Under the pieces are notes generated by a model. It was not told where the DNA came from. It searched no databases and saw nothing but the letters and a program-made list of their open reading frames with translations. 51,722 bases of DNA from Anaerolineae bacterium (GTDB taxonomy: Bacteria; Chloroflexota; Anaerolineae; Aggregatilineales; Phototrophicaceae): NCBI GenBank assembly GCA_026645945.1, contig JAPKMO010000015.1, positions 1 through 51,722 of the forward strand. Reading direction: 5' to 3'. Positions 8,944 through 18,275 of the stretch are shown here, in pieces. Within the stretch, counting starts at the first letter, position 1, and each line of letters starts with the position of its first letter. Made by a program: the position numbers and the translations under genes.

Positions 8944-10105
8944 GCAGGCAAACCGGGATCAGGAGGAAAACATGCAGGCAATTATGGATTTTGAGGCGCT
9001 GCTCACCGCGTCCGCTCCGCAACCGCGAGCGCGCTTCGAAGAGGAGCTGTCACAGCGTCTGCGGCGCGAGTTCGTTCAGCGTAGACAAGCCCGACAGGTA
9101 TTGACAGCAGTACAACCACGTCGATATGGCAGATTATCTGCCAGGACTGCGGCTGTGTTGATGGTGGTGCTGACCCTTGGGATTGGCGTGGTCATTGCGA
9201 TGAATACGCTGTTGCAGCAGTACATTCAGCATGACGCAGGTCTGAGGGCAATCTATGAACAGGGGCTTGGTCACGAAATCGGGATCAGCCAGACCATCGA
9301 TGGGTATACCGTGACTCTGGAGTGGGCGTATGCCGATGGTAATCGGCTGACCGTTGCCTATATCATTGATGGGCATCCCGACACACCCTACACAGACCTG
9401 TCCAGCGATGTATATCGACTGCGGGTACGCGATACCGGACAGGAAATCCCCTTTCTTCAGGGTATGTCTGCTCTGATTGACGAAAATGGCGAAGGTGTGG
9501 GGTGGGGCGAATCCGGTGATGTCATCCCGACGTCTGACCGCAGCCTGATTATACGCACCCACGACCTGAGCATAGTTGATGTGAGCGGCAGATCAAACCT
9601 GGAGTTGCATCTGGAAGTCGGTGTTTACGGGATTCCCTTAACTCAGCGAACGCACATACCGCTTGAACAATACGACGCGGTGAAAGAAGGACCAGAAGGT
9701 CTGTTCACCTTTGATTTCAGCATCGCGCTGGTTGATGAACAGCGGGTGCTGGATACCCCCTTGACCGCCACTGACCAGGACATTACGGTCAGTTTGCGGC
9801 GCGTGAGCGTATCTCCCTCGCAAACGCGCCTGGTCGTCTGCTTTGTTGCACCCGACCCCGTGCGCCAGTGGACAGCCATACCGAGCCTGACGACGACTCA
9901 GGGCGAAGTGCCCGGCGGCGGTGGGGTTCAGCCGTTCATGGATGGCGACCTGACGTGTAATGATTACACCTACTTTGCCGGGATGTTCGACTATAAGGGG
10001 AAGTGGCAGCTTGAGATCACTGAGTTGATCGGCTTTGGCAGCGGGGGCGGTAATGACCAACAGCGTATTTCGGGTTCGTGGGTATTCGAATTTGTTGTAC
10101 CCTAA
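8936..10105 (+). CDS. Membrane-bound sigma regulator, DUF4179-like
   Basis: This 389-residue protein is predicted to be the partner of the ECF sigma. The first 69 residues are cytoplasmic and charged. One TM helix (about 70-92, TAAVLMVVLTLGIGVVIAMN) follows, then about 300 extracytoplasmic residues. The segment after the TM (ISQTIDGYTVTLEWAYADGNRLTVAYII) resembles DUF4179 proteins of Bacillus-type sigma operons. No zinc-binding HxxxCxxC anti-sigma motif is seen. The start at 8936 overlaps the sigma stop, giving translational coupling; the longer in-frame start at 8882 would lie deep inside sigma region 4. The anti-sigma role is inferred from context and topology. Confidence 0.8.
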   Translation: MNEQANRDQEENMQAIMDFEALLTASAPQPRARFEEELSQRLRREFVQRRQARQVLTAVQPRRYGRLSARTAAVLMVVLTLGIGVVIAMNTLLQQYIQHDAGLRAIYEQGLGHEIGISQTIDGYTVTLEWAYADGNRLTVAYIIDGHPDTPYTDLSSDVYRLRVRDTGQEIPFLQGMSALIDENGEGVGWGESGDVIPTSDRSLIIRTHDLSIVDVSGRSNLELHLEVGVYGIPLTQRTHIPLEQYDAVKEGPEGLFTFDFSIALVDEQRVLDTPLTATDQDITVSLRRVSVSPSQTRLVVCFVAPDPVRQWTAIPSLTTTQGEVPGGGGVQPFMDGDLTCNDYTYFAGMFDYKGKWQLEITELIGFGSGGGNDQQRISGSWVFEFVVP

Positions 10106-10128
10106 TGGGTGAAGATGAGGAGAAAGAG

Positions 10129-10572
10129 ATGAATACGAATCAGATGACCCGCTTCACACAGACTGCCCGACAGGCGCTCAGCACAGCGCATCGGGAAGCC
10201 GTACTGGAGCAATCAGCAACTATCGATACCCGCCATCTGCTCATTGGGTTAGCACAAGTCCCCATTGGTGAGAGTACCGCCGCACACGTCCTGAACGGAC
10301 TTGGCATCACTGCCGATAAGCTGCGGCGAATGCGCCAGGCTGATGCTCGGCAATCGACACAGCTCGATCTGAGCTTAGGTGTGAAACAAACACTGGAACG
10401 GGCGACGGCCATCGCTCAGGAGCGCGGGGAGAAAGGCATCACATCAGCGCATTTACTCGCTGGCGTGTTGGCAGACGATGCTATTCCGCCGTTGTTGATG
10501 CGTATGGGCACGACAGATGAACGGGTCAGCGCAGCACTGCGATCACTCGATGACTGGACGGATAGCCATTGA
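10129..10572 (+). CDS. Stand-alone Clp N-terminal (Clp_N) domain protein
   Basis: This 147-residue protein consists almost only of the double Clp_N repeat of ClpA/ClpC: FTQTARQALSTAHREAVLEQ...IDTRHLLIGLAQ at about 7-75, and VKQTLERATAIAQERG...ITSAHLLAGVLAD at about 80-130. No AAA+ module follows. Such proteins can bind substrates or adaptors of ClpC. It lies 23 bp after the sigma-regulator gene and has its own AGGAGAAAGAG site, so all three genes probably form one operon. That suggests a part in regulated proteolysis of the membrane regulator or of the sigma factor, which is inference. The start at 10129 is chosen for the ribosome site; the longer frame from 10078 overlaps the previous gene. 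Confidence 0.85.
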   Translation: MNTNQMTRFTQTARQALSTAHREAVLEQSATIDTRHLLIGLAQVPIGESTAAHVLNGLGITADKLRRMRQADARQSTQLDLSLGVKQTLERATAIAQERGEKGITSAHLLAGVLADDAIPPLLMRMGTTDERVSAALRSLDDWTDSH

Positions 10573-10607
10573 CTGATCTGCCAATGCGAATTGAGATGGG
10601 TGTGTAT

Positions 10608-11796
10608 TAGACAAGATTTCATCTGACACAAGCGACCTAACCGACAACTTCGGATGGTTGGTTGTCGGGGATGTCTGACTTCACTTCTTGCCACTCAAAG
10701 AGCGTATCCAATTGCTTGGCCTGTGCCAAGTGTTTGGTCTCACGGAAGGTCTGCAACGGCGTGCGGCCAAAGCAGTATTTGCCGGTGTGGGTGCGCTCCC
10801 GGTTGTACTGTTCCACCCACTCGTCCAAATCCGTCTGCAATTCTTCCAGCGTGTTGTAGATTTTCTTGCGGAAGGCGATGGCATAGAACTCGTCCTGGAT
10901 GGTGCGGTGGAAGCGTTCGCAAATGCCGTTGGTCTGCGGATGCCGCGCCTTCGTGCGGCTGTGGTCGATGTTCTCAATCGCCAAGTACAACTGGTACTCA
11001 TGATGCTGCAACGAGCCACAATATTCCGTCCCACGATCCGTCAGGATGCGCAGCAGCGGGACTTCCTGCTGCTCGAAAAACGGCAGCACCCGGTCATTGA
11101 GCAGATCGGCAGCCACCAGCGCGTTTTTGCGATCATACAGCTTGACAAACACCACCTTGCTATAGGTGTCGATGAAGGTTTGCTGGTAGATGCGGCCCAC
11201 GCCCTTGAGCGTGCCGACATAGTAGGTGTCCTGAGCGCCCAGGTAGCCCGGATGCTCAGTCTCGATTTCGCCGTGCGCCTCTTTCTCCTGCTTGCTTTTC
11301 TCCAGTGCCGCCACCTGGGCCTCGGTCAGCACCATACTCTGGTTGGCGGCCAACTGCTGTTCCAATGCCTGCAAACGCTTCTTGAAGGTCTCCAGGCTGT
11401 GGCGCAGCCAGATCGAGCGCACCCCACCGGGTGAAACGAAAACGCCTCGTTTTTTCAACTCATTGGAAGCTCGCAGTTGACCGTAGGCAGGATAGTCGCT
11501 TGCCATTGCCACCACGGCTGCCTCTACCGCAGGCTCGACCCGGTTCTTCGGATTGGCTTTCTTGCGGCTGATCTCCTGAAGACCTGCCTCACCATGCTGC
11601 TCGTAGAGTTCCTTGAAACGGTAGAAGCTGTCACGGCTGTAGCCCATCACCTTACAGGCTTCGCTCACGTTGCCCAGCGTCTCTGCCAGCTTCAGCAGCC
11701 CCAACTTTGTGGCGATGATCTTCTGTTCGTTCGTCATCTTGACACTCTCCTGTATCCTCAACAGTTTACCTAGAGTGTCAGATTAAGTCCCGTCTA
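10608..11796. mobile_element. IS481-family insertion sequence
   Basis: The inner parts of the terminal inverted repeats are visible: 10608-10629 and the complement of 11775-11796 share 18 of 22 positions (TAGAC..GA.TT.ATCTGACAC). They enclose one transposase gene. No convincing target duplication was found, so the exact outer ends are uncertain. The element lies 36 bp after the Clp_N gene and about 22 bp beyond the 3' end of the tRNA-Lys gene. Confidence 0.8.
10637..11737 (-). CDS. IS481-family transposase (DDE integrase fold)
   Basis: This 366-residue transposase has an N-terminal helix-turn-helix region ([23 protein letters not shown], about 9-35), then a second winged HTH, then an rve-type integrase core. 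The three acidic residues are visible: Asp in [12 protein letters not shown], Asp in [12 protein letters not shown], and Glu in [15 protein letters not shown]. The ending ([21 protein letters not shown]) is typical of IS481. The ATG at 11737 is chosen because AGGAG lies 9 nt before it. The frame is intact, so the element may be functional. Confidence 0.92.
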   Translation of the reverse strand: MTNEQKIIATKLGLLKLAETLGNVSEACKVMGYSRDSFYRFKELYEQHGEAGLQEISRKKANPKNRVEPAVEAAVVAMASDYPAYGQLRASNELKKRGVFVSPGGVRSIWLRHSLETFKKRLQALEQQLAANQSMVLTEAQVAALEKSKQEKEAHGEIETEHPGYLGAQDTYYVGTLKGVGRIYQQTFIDTYSKVVFVKLYDRKNALVAADLLNDRVLPFFEQQEVPLLRILTDRGTEYCGSLQHHEYQLYLAIENIDHSRTKARHPQTNGICERFHRTIQDEFYAIAFRKKIYNTLEELQTDLDEWVEQYNRERTHTGKYCFGRTPLQTFRETKHLAQAKQLDTLFEWQEVKSDIPDNQPSEVVG

Positions 11797-11818
11797 TTTC
11801 ATTTCATGTCGGCTTTTG

Positions 11819-11890
11819 TGACCCCGGTAGGACTCGAACCTACGACACAGAGCTTAAAAGGCTCCTGTTCTGCCACTGAACTACGGGGCC
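11819..11890 (-). tRNA. tRNA-Lys (anticodon TTT)
   Basis: Read on the minus strand, the acceptor GGCCCCG pairs with CGGGGTC, the D stem is GTTC/GAAC, and the anticodon stem GGAGC/GCTCT carries loop CTTTTAA with anticodon TTT. The T arm is GTAGG-TTCGAGT-CCTAC. The discriminator is A and no CCA is encoded. All four arms are intact. Confidence 0.95.
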
Positions 11891-12000
11891 GAGAATGTTT
11901 ACATTATACATACCCCCGATGACTTTTCAACCCGCAGTTATCTATTTTTGATGGACATTTGCGCGTACCAAGCTCAGGTCAGCCGCGTCCCAAATTACGG

Positions 12001-12023
12001 TACAATACTCATAGATCTGGAGG
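12001..12023 (+). promoter_or_regulatory. Extended -10 box and ribosome site fixing a GTG start
   Basis: A TACAAT box at 12001-12006 and GGAGGG near 12018-12023 precede the GTG at 12032. A transcript from this box would start after the upstream in-frame ATG (11948), which argues against that longer start. Confidence 0.5.
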
Positions 12024-12031
12024 GTAAAAAC

Positions 12032-13114
12032 GTGCCTTATACGCGGTTGGTGCTTCCAAACGGGCGGCAGCGGACCACACGCCTGGCGCGCGCGCTGCGA
12101 GCCGTCTGGCGCGATACGTCTGCCTTATGGCGCGAGTTCCGCGTGCCAATCATCGTCTTTTTGCTGGTCACGTTTGGTGGTGGGTATCTGTACGGTGAGC
12201 TGTACCAGATAGCGCGCGGCCAGGAGATTGCGCTCATTGACCGCCCATACCTGATGCTGCAACTGATGATTCTCGAAACGCCGGAGGAAGCGCCGCCGGA
12301 ATGGTATCTCATCATTTTCTGGTATCTGCTCCCGCCGATTGCGATTTTTATCATCGGGCGCGGCACGGTGGACTTTGTGCGGCTGTTCTTTAATCGAGGA
12401 GAACGCCGAAATGCCTGGGAGGAAGCGGTGGCTTCGACATATCGTAACCATGTGATCGTAATGGGGGTGGGGCATGTCGGTCTGCGCGTGGCGCGCGCCC
12501 TGGTTGACATGGGTTTTGAGGTGGTCGGCATTGATGTCAAAATCAAGCCAGAGGTAGACAGCGAACTGATCCATCTGGGTGTGCCGCTGATTCTTGAAGA
12601 TGGCCGCGCCCCGCAAACGCTCGAAAAAGCCGGGCTGCGGTATGCCCACGCTTTTGTCGCCTGCACCGCCAGCGACCATACCAACCTGGAAGCGATCATG
12701 CGGGCGCGGGACATGAACCCCGACATCCGCATCGTCGCCCGGATGTGGGATAACCAGTTTTCCAAGCAGATGAAAAACTTTATGGGTGTGGATGCCGTCT
12801 TGAGCGCATCCGAACTGTCCGCGCCGGCTTTTGCCGGGGCGGCAGTGGGCATCGAAATCACCCAGACGATTCATATCGGCGGCGCGGATTACAGCATGAT
12901 TCGCCTGGTGGTTGAGCCAGGGTCATTTATGGATGGGGCGGACGTTGGGACGCTGCAAGAACAAAATGAGATGGACATCGTGCTTTACAGCAGCGGCGGC
13001 AGCGTGGAGGTGCAGCCTTCGCGTAAGACCATCGTGCGAGGCGGAGACACGCTGGTGATTTTCGCCCGCCACGACCGTATTCTGAATATCGTCAGCCGCA
13101 ACAGGAAGCTGTAA
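12032..13114 (+). CDS. TrkA/RCK-domain protein with a two-helix channel-like N-terminus lacking a K+ filter
   Basis: This 360-residue protein has two TM helices (about 35-60, VPIIVFLLVTFGGGYLY; and about 90-115, YLIIFWYLLPPIAIFIIG). They flank a segment where two-TM potassium channels carry a pore helix and TVGYG filter. Here it reads YLMLQLMILETPEEAPPEW, with no filter. An RCK-N domain follows (about 139-270, HVIVMGVGHVGLRVARAL with an NAD-binding GxGxxG, then VGIDVK), then TrkA-C (about 275-360). It may be a regulatory or highly divergent channel subunit rather than a K+ channel. The gene stands alone between tRNA-Lys and a convergent glycosyltransferase. RCK assignment is firm; ion conduction is doubtful. 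Confidence 0.85.
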   Translation: MPYTRLVLPNGRQRTTRLARALRAVWRDTSALWREFRVPIIVFLLVTFGGGYLYGELYQIARGQEIALIDRPYLMLQLMILETPEEAPPEWYLIIFWYLLPPIAIFIIGRGTVDFVRLFFNRGERRNAWEEAVASTYRNHVIVMGVGHVGLRVARALVDMGFEVVGIDVKIKPEVDSELIHLGVPLILEDGRAPQTLEKAGLRYAHAFVACTASDHTNLEAIMRARDMNPDIRIVARMWDNQFSKQMKNFMGVDAVLSASELSAPAFAGAAVGIEITQTIHIGGADYSMIRLVVEPGSFMDGADVGTLQEQNEMDIVLYSSGGSVEVQPSRKTIVRGGDTLVIFARHDRILNIVSRNRKL

Positions 13115-13122
13115 AACGCCCA

Positions 13123-14361
13123 TCAGGGTTTTAATGTTTCCAGCGCGTCGGCGGCGCGTTCCGGCCCGCCGAGCGCGGCAAAAGCTGCCGCCAAATCGCG
13201 GGCGTTCTGTAAAACGCGCGCGCTGGCACTAATCGCCCGCGCGCCGTCCAGCAGCCCGCCGTGCTGGACTTCCAGCGCCGACAGGTTAAGGCCGACCTTC
13301 GCCTGAGCGATGCGGCGGGCATTACCGCGCTGGTCGGCAGCGTGGGGGACGGCGATTTGCGGAATGCCGTGAATGATGGCCGCGTGAGTCGTACCCATAC
13401 CGCCGTGATGGAAAATCAACCGGACGCGCGGCAGCAGATGGTCGAACGGAACCCAGTTCAGCAGCCGTGTGCCAGGCGGCAGTGCCGCTTTTAATTCGGC
13501 TTTTCGCTCCGGCGGTATCGGATTCCAGCCGATGACCACGACCGGTAGATAGCCTGTCCGCGCCGCTGCCTGTGCCGCCCAGCTAAAAAACCCCAGATCG
13601 CCGGTGAAAACGCTGCCCAGGGTGATTAAAGCCAGCGGCGTTTTGGGTGAGATGTCCGCCAGCCAGGGGGGCGGCGGGTCGGCGGGCGGGGTCGGGCTGC
13701 CGCCGACAAACAGCGTTTGCGGCAGCAGATTATCCGCATCAGCCTGATACCAGAAGGGGCTGAAGTAGCTGATATGCCGGTGCGGGCTGAGGAGAGAAGG
13801 TGTCGGGCCTTTGGCGAAGTTTGCACCTGCCAGCCCGAAGCGGGCGCACAGCCGGGCGATACGTTCCTGGCTTTCCTGGCCGAGGGTTTGCTGCACCGGG
13901 AATAAATCGTCGGCGTTTAGGGCGCGCATGGCCGGCCAGCCGCAGACCGCCAGCGGCACATCCAGCGACTCAGCCGCCAGCGCCGCGGCGCTCAAAAATG
14001 GATCGGTGACGACCACATCGGGTTTCCCCAGGTCGCCGGCCAGTTCCAGCAGCGCCTCAACCGCTTCGCCTACCAGGTTTTCGCTTAACCAGGTGTCGAG
14101 CGCGCGCCGATAGCGCAGGTTTACCGCTTCCTGCGGCGGGATGCCCGACAGGTCGGGCGTGGGGGGCGGCGGCCACAGCCAGCCGGTGCGCCGCACCGGG
14201 GCGAACGGCACATCCGCCTTAGCCAGCGCGCCGCCGACAGCCTTTTCGCTCACCCATGTCACATCATGACCGCGCCGCCGGAGTGCCTGGGCGGTTTTGA
14301 GAAATCCACCCCAATCCAGGTGGCCGAACAGAGGCGCGGAGATAAACCAGAATTTTGCCAT
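13123..14361 (-). CDS. Glycosyltransferase, MGT/UDP-glucosyltransferase (GT1) type
   Basis: This 412-residue GT-B-fold enzyme has the N-domain opening KFWFISAPLFGHLDWGGFLKTA with GH near residue 13, a usual catalytic-site region of GT1 enzymes. The C-domain has FTGDLGFFSWAAQA and the donor-binding motif HHGGMGTTHAAIIHGIPQIAVPHAADQ, typical of macrolide and sterol glycosyltransferases. It would transfer a sugar from a nucleotide donor to a lipophilic acceptor, which is not identifiable. It starts 21 bp after the TPR gene, so the two are probably co-transcribed. Confidence 0.88.
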   Translation of the reverse strand: MAKFWFISAPLFGHLDWGGFLKTAQALRRRGHDVTWVSEKAVGGALAKADVPFAPVRRTGWLWPPPPTPDLSGIPPQEAVNLRYRRALDTWLSENLVGEAVEALLELAGDLGKPDVVVTDPFLSAAALAAESLDVPLAVCGWPAMRALNADDLFPVQQTLGQESQERIARLCARFGLAGANFAKGPTPSLLSPHRHISYFSPFWYQADADNLLPQTLFVGGSPTPPADPPPPWLADISPKTPLALITLGSVFTGDLGFFSWAAQAAARTGYLPVVVIGWNPIPPERKAELKAALPPGTRLLNWVPFDHLLPRVRLIFHHGGMGTTHAAIIHGIPQIAVPHAADQRGNARRIAQAKVGLNLSALEVQHGGLLDGARAISASARVLQNARDLAAAFAALGGPERAADALETLKP

Positions 14362-14382
14362 GCCGCTTCCTGATCGTGATCT

Positions 14383-16539
14383 TTAGCCCCCGACCGATTT
14401 GCCGAGCTGGCGGTTAATCCAGGTGGGTGGCATGTGCGCCTGGGGCATGTGCAGCATGTGGAACAGTTTAGAGGCTTCATCCCACAGCGCCGCCGCCTGT
14501 TCCGGCTGCTGCGCCGCCGCCTGCTGCCGGCTAAACAGGCTGAGCGCCTCGGCCAGCAGCCGCCGCATATCGCCCCGGCGCGCCAGCGACACCGCTTCTT
14601 CCAACGCTGCGCCGGCTGTTTCGTGCGCGCCCTGGCCGAGCGCCACCTGCGCCTGCCCCAGCAGGCCGCGCACGATGACTTCGACATCGCCATCTTTTTG
14701 CCCAGCGGACAGAACGGTTTCGGCCAGCGGCGCGGCTTCATCCAGGCGGCCCAGCGCCACCAGGGTCGAAACCAGGTTCGCGGTAAAGATATGTTTCCAG
14801 TGCGGCGCGTTCAGCGGCTCGACCATTTCCAGCGCCTGCTGGTGATATTCCAGCGCCCTGGATGGATTATCCATCAAATCCTGAACCAGCCCCAGGTTAT
14901 CGGTCTGAATAGCCGCCTGGAGTTCCAGCCGCAGCGTTTTGCTGATTTGCAGGGCATACTGTAAGGCAGCGACAGCCTGCTGCGGCTTTCCGGTCGCCAG
15001 CAAAAACCAGCCGTAGTTCCCGCGCCGCGTCGCTTCGGCGGCCTGGTCTCCGATGCGCCGGGCAATAGCGATGGACTCGTTAAAAAATGCCTCTGCCGAT
15101 TCGAGATCGCCCTGGTCAACATAAGCATTGGCCGCATTGGACAGCACCAGGCCGCGTGTTTCCCAATCCTCTTTCAGATCGTTGATCGCCATCAACGCCT
15201 GTTCGTAATCCTTCAGCGCGCGCTGCCCCTGTCCCAGATACTTACGCGCGGCGGCAATGTCGCAGTACAAACGCGCCACTTGCGCCGGATGTTTTTCAAC
15301 TTCGTAGATGTCCAGCGCCGCCGACCACTCGCGGATGGCGGCGGGCAGGTCACGGCAGCGGGCGTACAGCAGCCCCAGGTCACGGCGCGCCTGCGCCAGC
15401 GGCAGTCGTTCGCCGTCCTGCTCGGCGCGCCGGACAGCACGCTGGTAGGCCGCAGCCGCCTGGTCAAACTGGCCGCCGTCCGCCAGGGCTGCCCCCAGGC
15501 TGCGTAGGGCATCTATGCTGCCGCCGTTGGCGTTGGTATAAAAATCGGCGGCGGCGCGCAGATGTTCAACCGCGCCGTCATGATCCCGGTTAGCCAGCAG
15601 CGCCATACCCATCGCGCCGCGCGCTTCGGCCAGCGCCGCCTCGTCGCCCAGGCGCGCCGCCAGCTCGACCGCCTGCCGCGCCGAGTGGATGGCCTGGGCG
15701 GTGCGCCGCGCGCCCAGGGAGGCTTTGCTGGCCCGGCACAAAACATAGATATGCTCGTGGTTGGCCGCGTCCGCATCGAACAGTGTCAGGGCGTGTTCAA
15801 ACCGGGCGCTGGCGTCATCGTACCGGCCTTCCTGAAGCGCCCGGTCGCCGATGATAACCGACCAGTGCCGCTCATAGCGCCGGTAGGCAAGCTGTTGGGA
15901 CAGGCGCAGCGCGCGTTCGATCAACTGCCAGCCTTCGGTTTCCTGCCCGGCCTGGATGAGCGCCTGGCCGAGCCGCCCGACAAAATAGGCGCTGTATTCA
16001 ACGTCGCCGGTCAGGCTCAACTTGGGCAGCGCATCCCGTAAAAGATGGATGGCGTAGCTGGCGTTATCATCCTGGAGATATGTATCGGCCAGATGCCCCA
16101 GCGCCCGCCCTTCCGCGCCGATGCTGCGAACACTGCGCGCGGTCTGGAGGGTTTCCTCATAAAAAACCCGCGCCTGGTCCCAATCACCGCGCGCCTGCGC
16201 CAGCACGCCGAACACATGCAGCACATAGGCCAGATGCGTGCGCGGGCTGCTGTCTTCGGCCATTTGTCTGGCTTTCTGGAGCGCCGCTTCCGCTTCTTCC
16301 CACCGCCGCTGTTCGATGTAAACTTCGGCCTGGGTGACGGCGACTACGGCCAGCGAGGCTGCATCCTGGGATGCCAGGTTCAGCGCCCGGTTCAAGGCTT
16401 CGAGCGCCTGGTCATAATTTTCAGCGCGCCGGGCGCGGCGGGCAGCTTCCAGCGCCTCGTGCAGCGTCGGGGACAGCGGTTTATTCGGGGCCGGGTTTTT
16501 ACGGGTATCGGCGCGGCGGAACTTATTGAGAATATTCAT
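14383..16539 (-). CDS. Large TPR-repeat protein
   Basis: This 718-residue protein is built almost entirely of tetratricopeptide-like helical pairs (for example ALEAARRARRAENYDQALEA, ALIQAGQETEGWQLIERALRL, LGAALADGGQFDQAAAAYQR, NAANAYVDQGDLESAEAFFN). No signal peptide, TM helix, kinase or DNA-binding domain is visible. It is likely a protein-protein interaction scaffold. The ATG at 16539 is favoured by GGAG upstream; a longer frame from 16632 lacks one. It precedes the glycosyltransferase in a probable two-gene operon. The 204-bp gap upstream holds a small hairpin (CTGCC/GGCAG near 16646-16659) and no gene. Confidence 0.85.
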   Translation of the reverse strand: MNILNKFRRADTRKNPAPNKPLSPTLHEALEAARRARRAENYDQALEALNRALNLASQDAASLAVVAVTQAEVYIEQRRWEEAEAALQKARQMAEDSSPRTHLAYVLHVFGVLAQARGDWDQARVFYEETLQTARSVRSIGAEGRALGHLADTYLQDDNASYAIHLLRDALPKLSLTGDVEYSAYFVGRLGQALIQAGQETEGWQLIERALRLSQQLAYRRYERHWSVIIGDRALQEGRYDDASARFEHALTLFDADAANHEHIYVLCRASKASLGARRTAQAIHSARQAVELAARLGDEAALAEARGAMGMALLANRDHDGAVEHLRAAADFYTNANGGSIDALRSLGAALADGGQFDQAAAAYQRAVRRAEQDGERLPLAQARRDLGLLYARCRDLPAAIREWSAALDIYEVEKHPAQVARLYCDIAAARKYLGQGQRALKDYEQALMAINDLKEDWETRGLVLSNAANAYVDQGDLESAEAFFNESIAIARRIGDQAAEATRRGNYGWFLLATGKPQQAVAALQYALQISKTLRLELQAAIQTDNLGLVQDLMDNPSRALEYHQQALEMVEPLNAPHWKHIFTANLVSTLVALGRLDEAAPLAETVLSAGQKDGDVEVIVRGLLGQAQVALGQGAHETAGAALEEAVSLARRGDMRRLLAEALSLFSRQQAAAQQPEQAAALWDEASKLFHMLHMPQAHMPPTWINRQLGKSVGG

Positions 16540-16743
16540 CAAACACGGTTTCTCCAGGACTGTTTTAAAACGAGCCGCCGGCTTATTTTGTCGGATAACA
16601 GGCTGTCGTTTTATTATAAGCGACAGCCGCAAATAAAAGGACTGCCCGCAGGCAGCCCCTATTCTAACGAAATCCAGCGCAAAAAGGCCAGACTGTACCC
16701 ACCCGCGCAGAGATAGAGATTAACCCCTGGCGGATGAAGCGGT

Positions 16744-18030
16744 TTACGGGTAAATGCCGCGCGTCATCAACGCCTTGCCTACCCGGTTGATGGCGGACAT
16801 CTGCGCGGCCATACGCATGTTGACGTTATGCTGTTCGGCCATATGCGCGGTCGAGTCGTAGCTCCGCAGCAGGATGCGCTCCAACTGCCGGTAGACCTCT
16901 TCTTCGTCCCAGAAGAAGGCTTGCAAGTCTTGAACCCATTCAAAATAAGAAACGATCACACCCCCGGCATTTGCCAGGATGTCCGGCACCAGCAGGATGC
17001 CGCGCTCCTCCAGGATGTCATCCGCTTCGGGCGTGGTCGGGCCGTTCGCGCCCTCCACGATCATCGAGGCTTGAATCCTGGGGGCATTATTTTTGGTGAT
17101 CTGGCCCTCCATCGCTGCCGGGATTAACACGTCGCAGGGCAAAGTCAGCAGTTCGGCATTCGTAACCGGCTCGCTGTTCGGAAAACCCGCCAGCGTGCCA
17201 TTTTGAGCGTAATACCGGCGCAGTGCCGGGATATCCAGACCTGTGGGGTTGTAAATGCCGCCGTTCACGTCGCTGACGGCGAGAATTTTGTAACCCAGAT
17301 CGTAGGCGTAAGCCGCCGCATGAGAGCCGACATTGCCAAAACCCTGAATAACCAGCCGGATGCTGCCGGGATCGGTATCGCCGCGCCGTTTCAGCGCCTC
17401 GACCATACAGATGATGACGCCGCGCCCGGTGGCTTCGTTGCGCCCCAGGCTGCCGCCGACATTAACCGGCTTGCCGGTGACGACTGCCGGGACGGAATAA
17501 CCGACCGTCATGCTGTAAGTATCCATAATCCAGGCCATCATCTGGGCGTTGGTTCCCATGTCAGGGGCGGGGATGTCGGCATGGGGACTCATAAGGGGGA
17601 TGAGTTCCGAGGCATACCGGCGCGTGAGGCGCTCCAGTTCAGCCTGGCTCATCGTTTTGGGGTCTACCAGGACGCCGCCTTTAGCGCCGCCGTAGGGCAG
17701 ATGAACCAGCGCGCATTTCCAGGTCATCCACATTGCCAGCGCGCGGACTTCATCCAGCGTCACATCCAGGCTGTAACGGATGCCGCCTTTGGACGGCCCC
17801 AGCACGGTGCTGTGATGCACCCGGTAGCCGGTGAACATCTCCACCCGGCCATCGTCGCGTTTGACGGGGAAATTGACGGAGAATTCGCGGCGCGGCCAGC
17901 GCATATATTCGATCACATTTTCATCCAGATCGAGATACCGCACCGCGCGATCATATTGAGCAAGAGCAGTTTGATAGGCATTTGGTATGGTATCGAGAAC
18001 ATGATTAGCACTGTTTAAAGCGACCACCAT
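16744..18030 (-). CDS. Glu/Leu/Phe/Val dehydrogenase (NAD(P)-glutamate dehydrogenase)
   Basis: This 428-residue enzyme interconverts glutamate with 2-oxoglutarate and ammonia. The dimerisation/substrate domain has VHHSTVLGPSKGGIRY, then MTWKCALVHLPYGGAKGGV, which includes the catalytic lysine region, and PDMGTNAQMMAWIMDTY. The C-terminal Rossmann domain has VIQGFGNVGSHAA. The length suits the hexameric GDH family. The start at 18030 is chosen because GGAGGAG lies about 8 nt upstream; in-frame starts at 18057 and 18222 lack a site. A TATACT box on the minus strand lies at 18105-18110. It is transcribed alone. Confidence 0.93.
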   Translation of the reverse strand: MVVALNSANHVLDTIPNAYQTALAQYDRAVRYLDLDENVIEYMRWPRREFSVNFPVKRDDGRVEMFTGYRVHHSTVLGPSKGGIRYSLDVTLDEVRALAMWMTWKCALVHLPYGGAKGGVLVDPKTMSQAELERLTRRYASELIPLMSPHADIPAPDMGTNAQMMAWIMDTYSMTVGYSVPAVVTGKPVNVGGSLGRNEATGRGVIICMVEALKRRGDTDPGSIRLVIQGFGNVGSHAAAYAYDLGYKILAVSDVNGGIYNPTGLDIPALRRYYAQNGTLAGFPNSEPVTNAELLTLPCDVLIPAAMEGQITKNNAPRIQASMIVEGANGPTTPEADDILEERGILLVPDILANAGGVIVSYFEWVQDLQAFFWDEEEVYRQLERILLRSYDSTAHMAEQHNVNMRMAAQMSAINRVGKALMTRGIYP

Positions 18031-18215
18031 TTGAGAATGCTCCTCCACCAGAGTCATCGCTGGCGCTTGTTGACTTCGCCAAAAAGAAACGTTATTTATT
18101 ATTGAGTATAGCCTAAACGCGGCCAGAAAGAAATAAACTTTTCGTGAAATTGTGCAAAAAGCTGATAAATAACACGTTTCTTTGGGATAAATCGCACAAT
18201 ATGGCGGATGCGGGA

Positions 18216-18250
18216 AAAACAACGAGGCGGGTCATCGAACCCGCCTCGTT
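18216..18250 (-). terminator. Rho-independent terminator of uvrA
   Basis: A 12-bp perfect stem AACGAGGCGGGT (18221-18232) / ACCCGCCTCGTT (18239-18250) with loop CATCGA lies just past the uvrA stop. On the minus strand the stem runs into GTTTTTCCC. Confidence 0.85.
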
Positions 18251-18275
18251 TTACGGTTGACTGCCGGCGCAGCGG

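Noticed and set aside
10561..11820. Target-site duplication of the IS481 element
   Set aside because: The bases outside the recognisable inverted repeats (…GTGTAT and TTTCAT…) show no convincing direct repeat.
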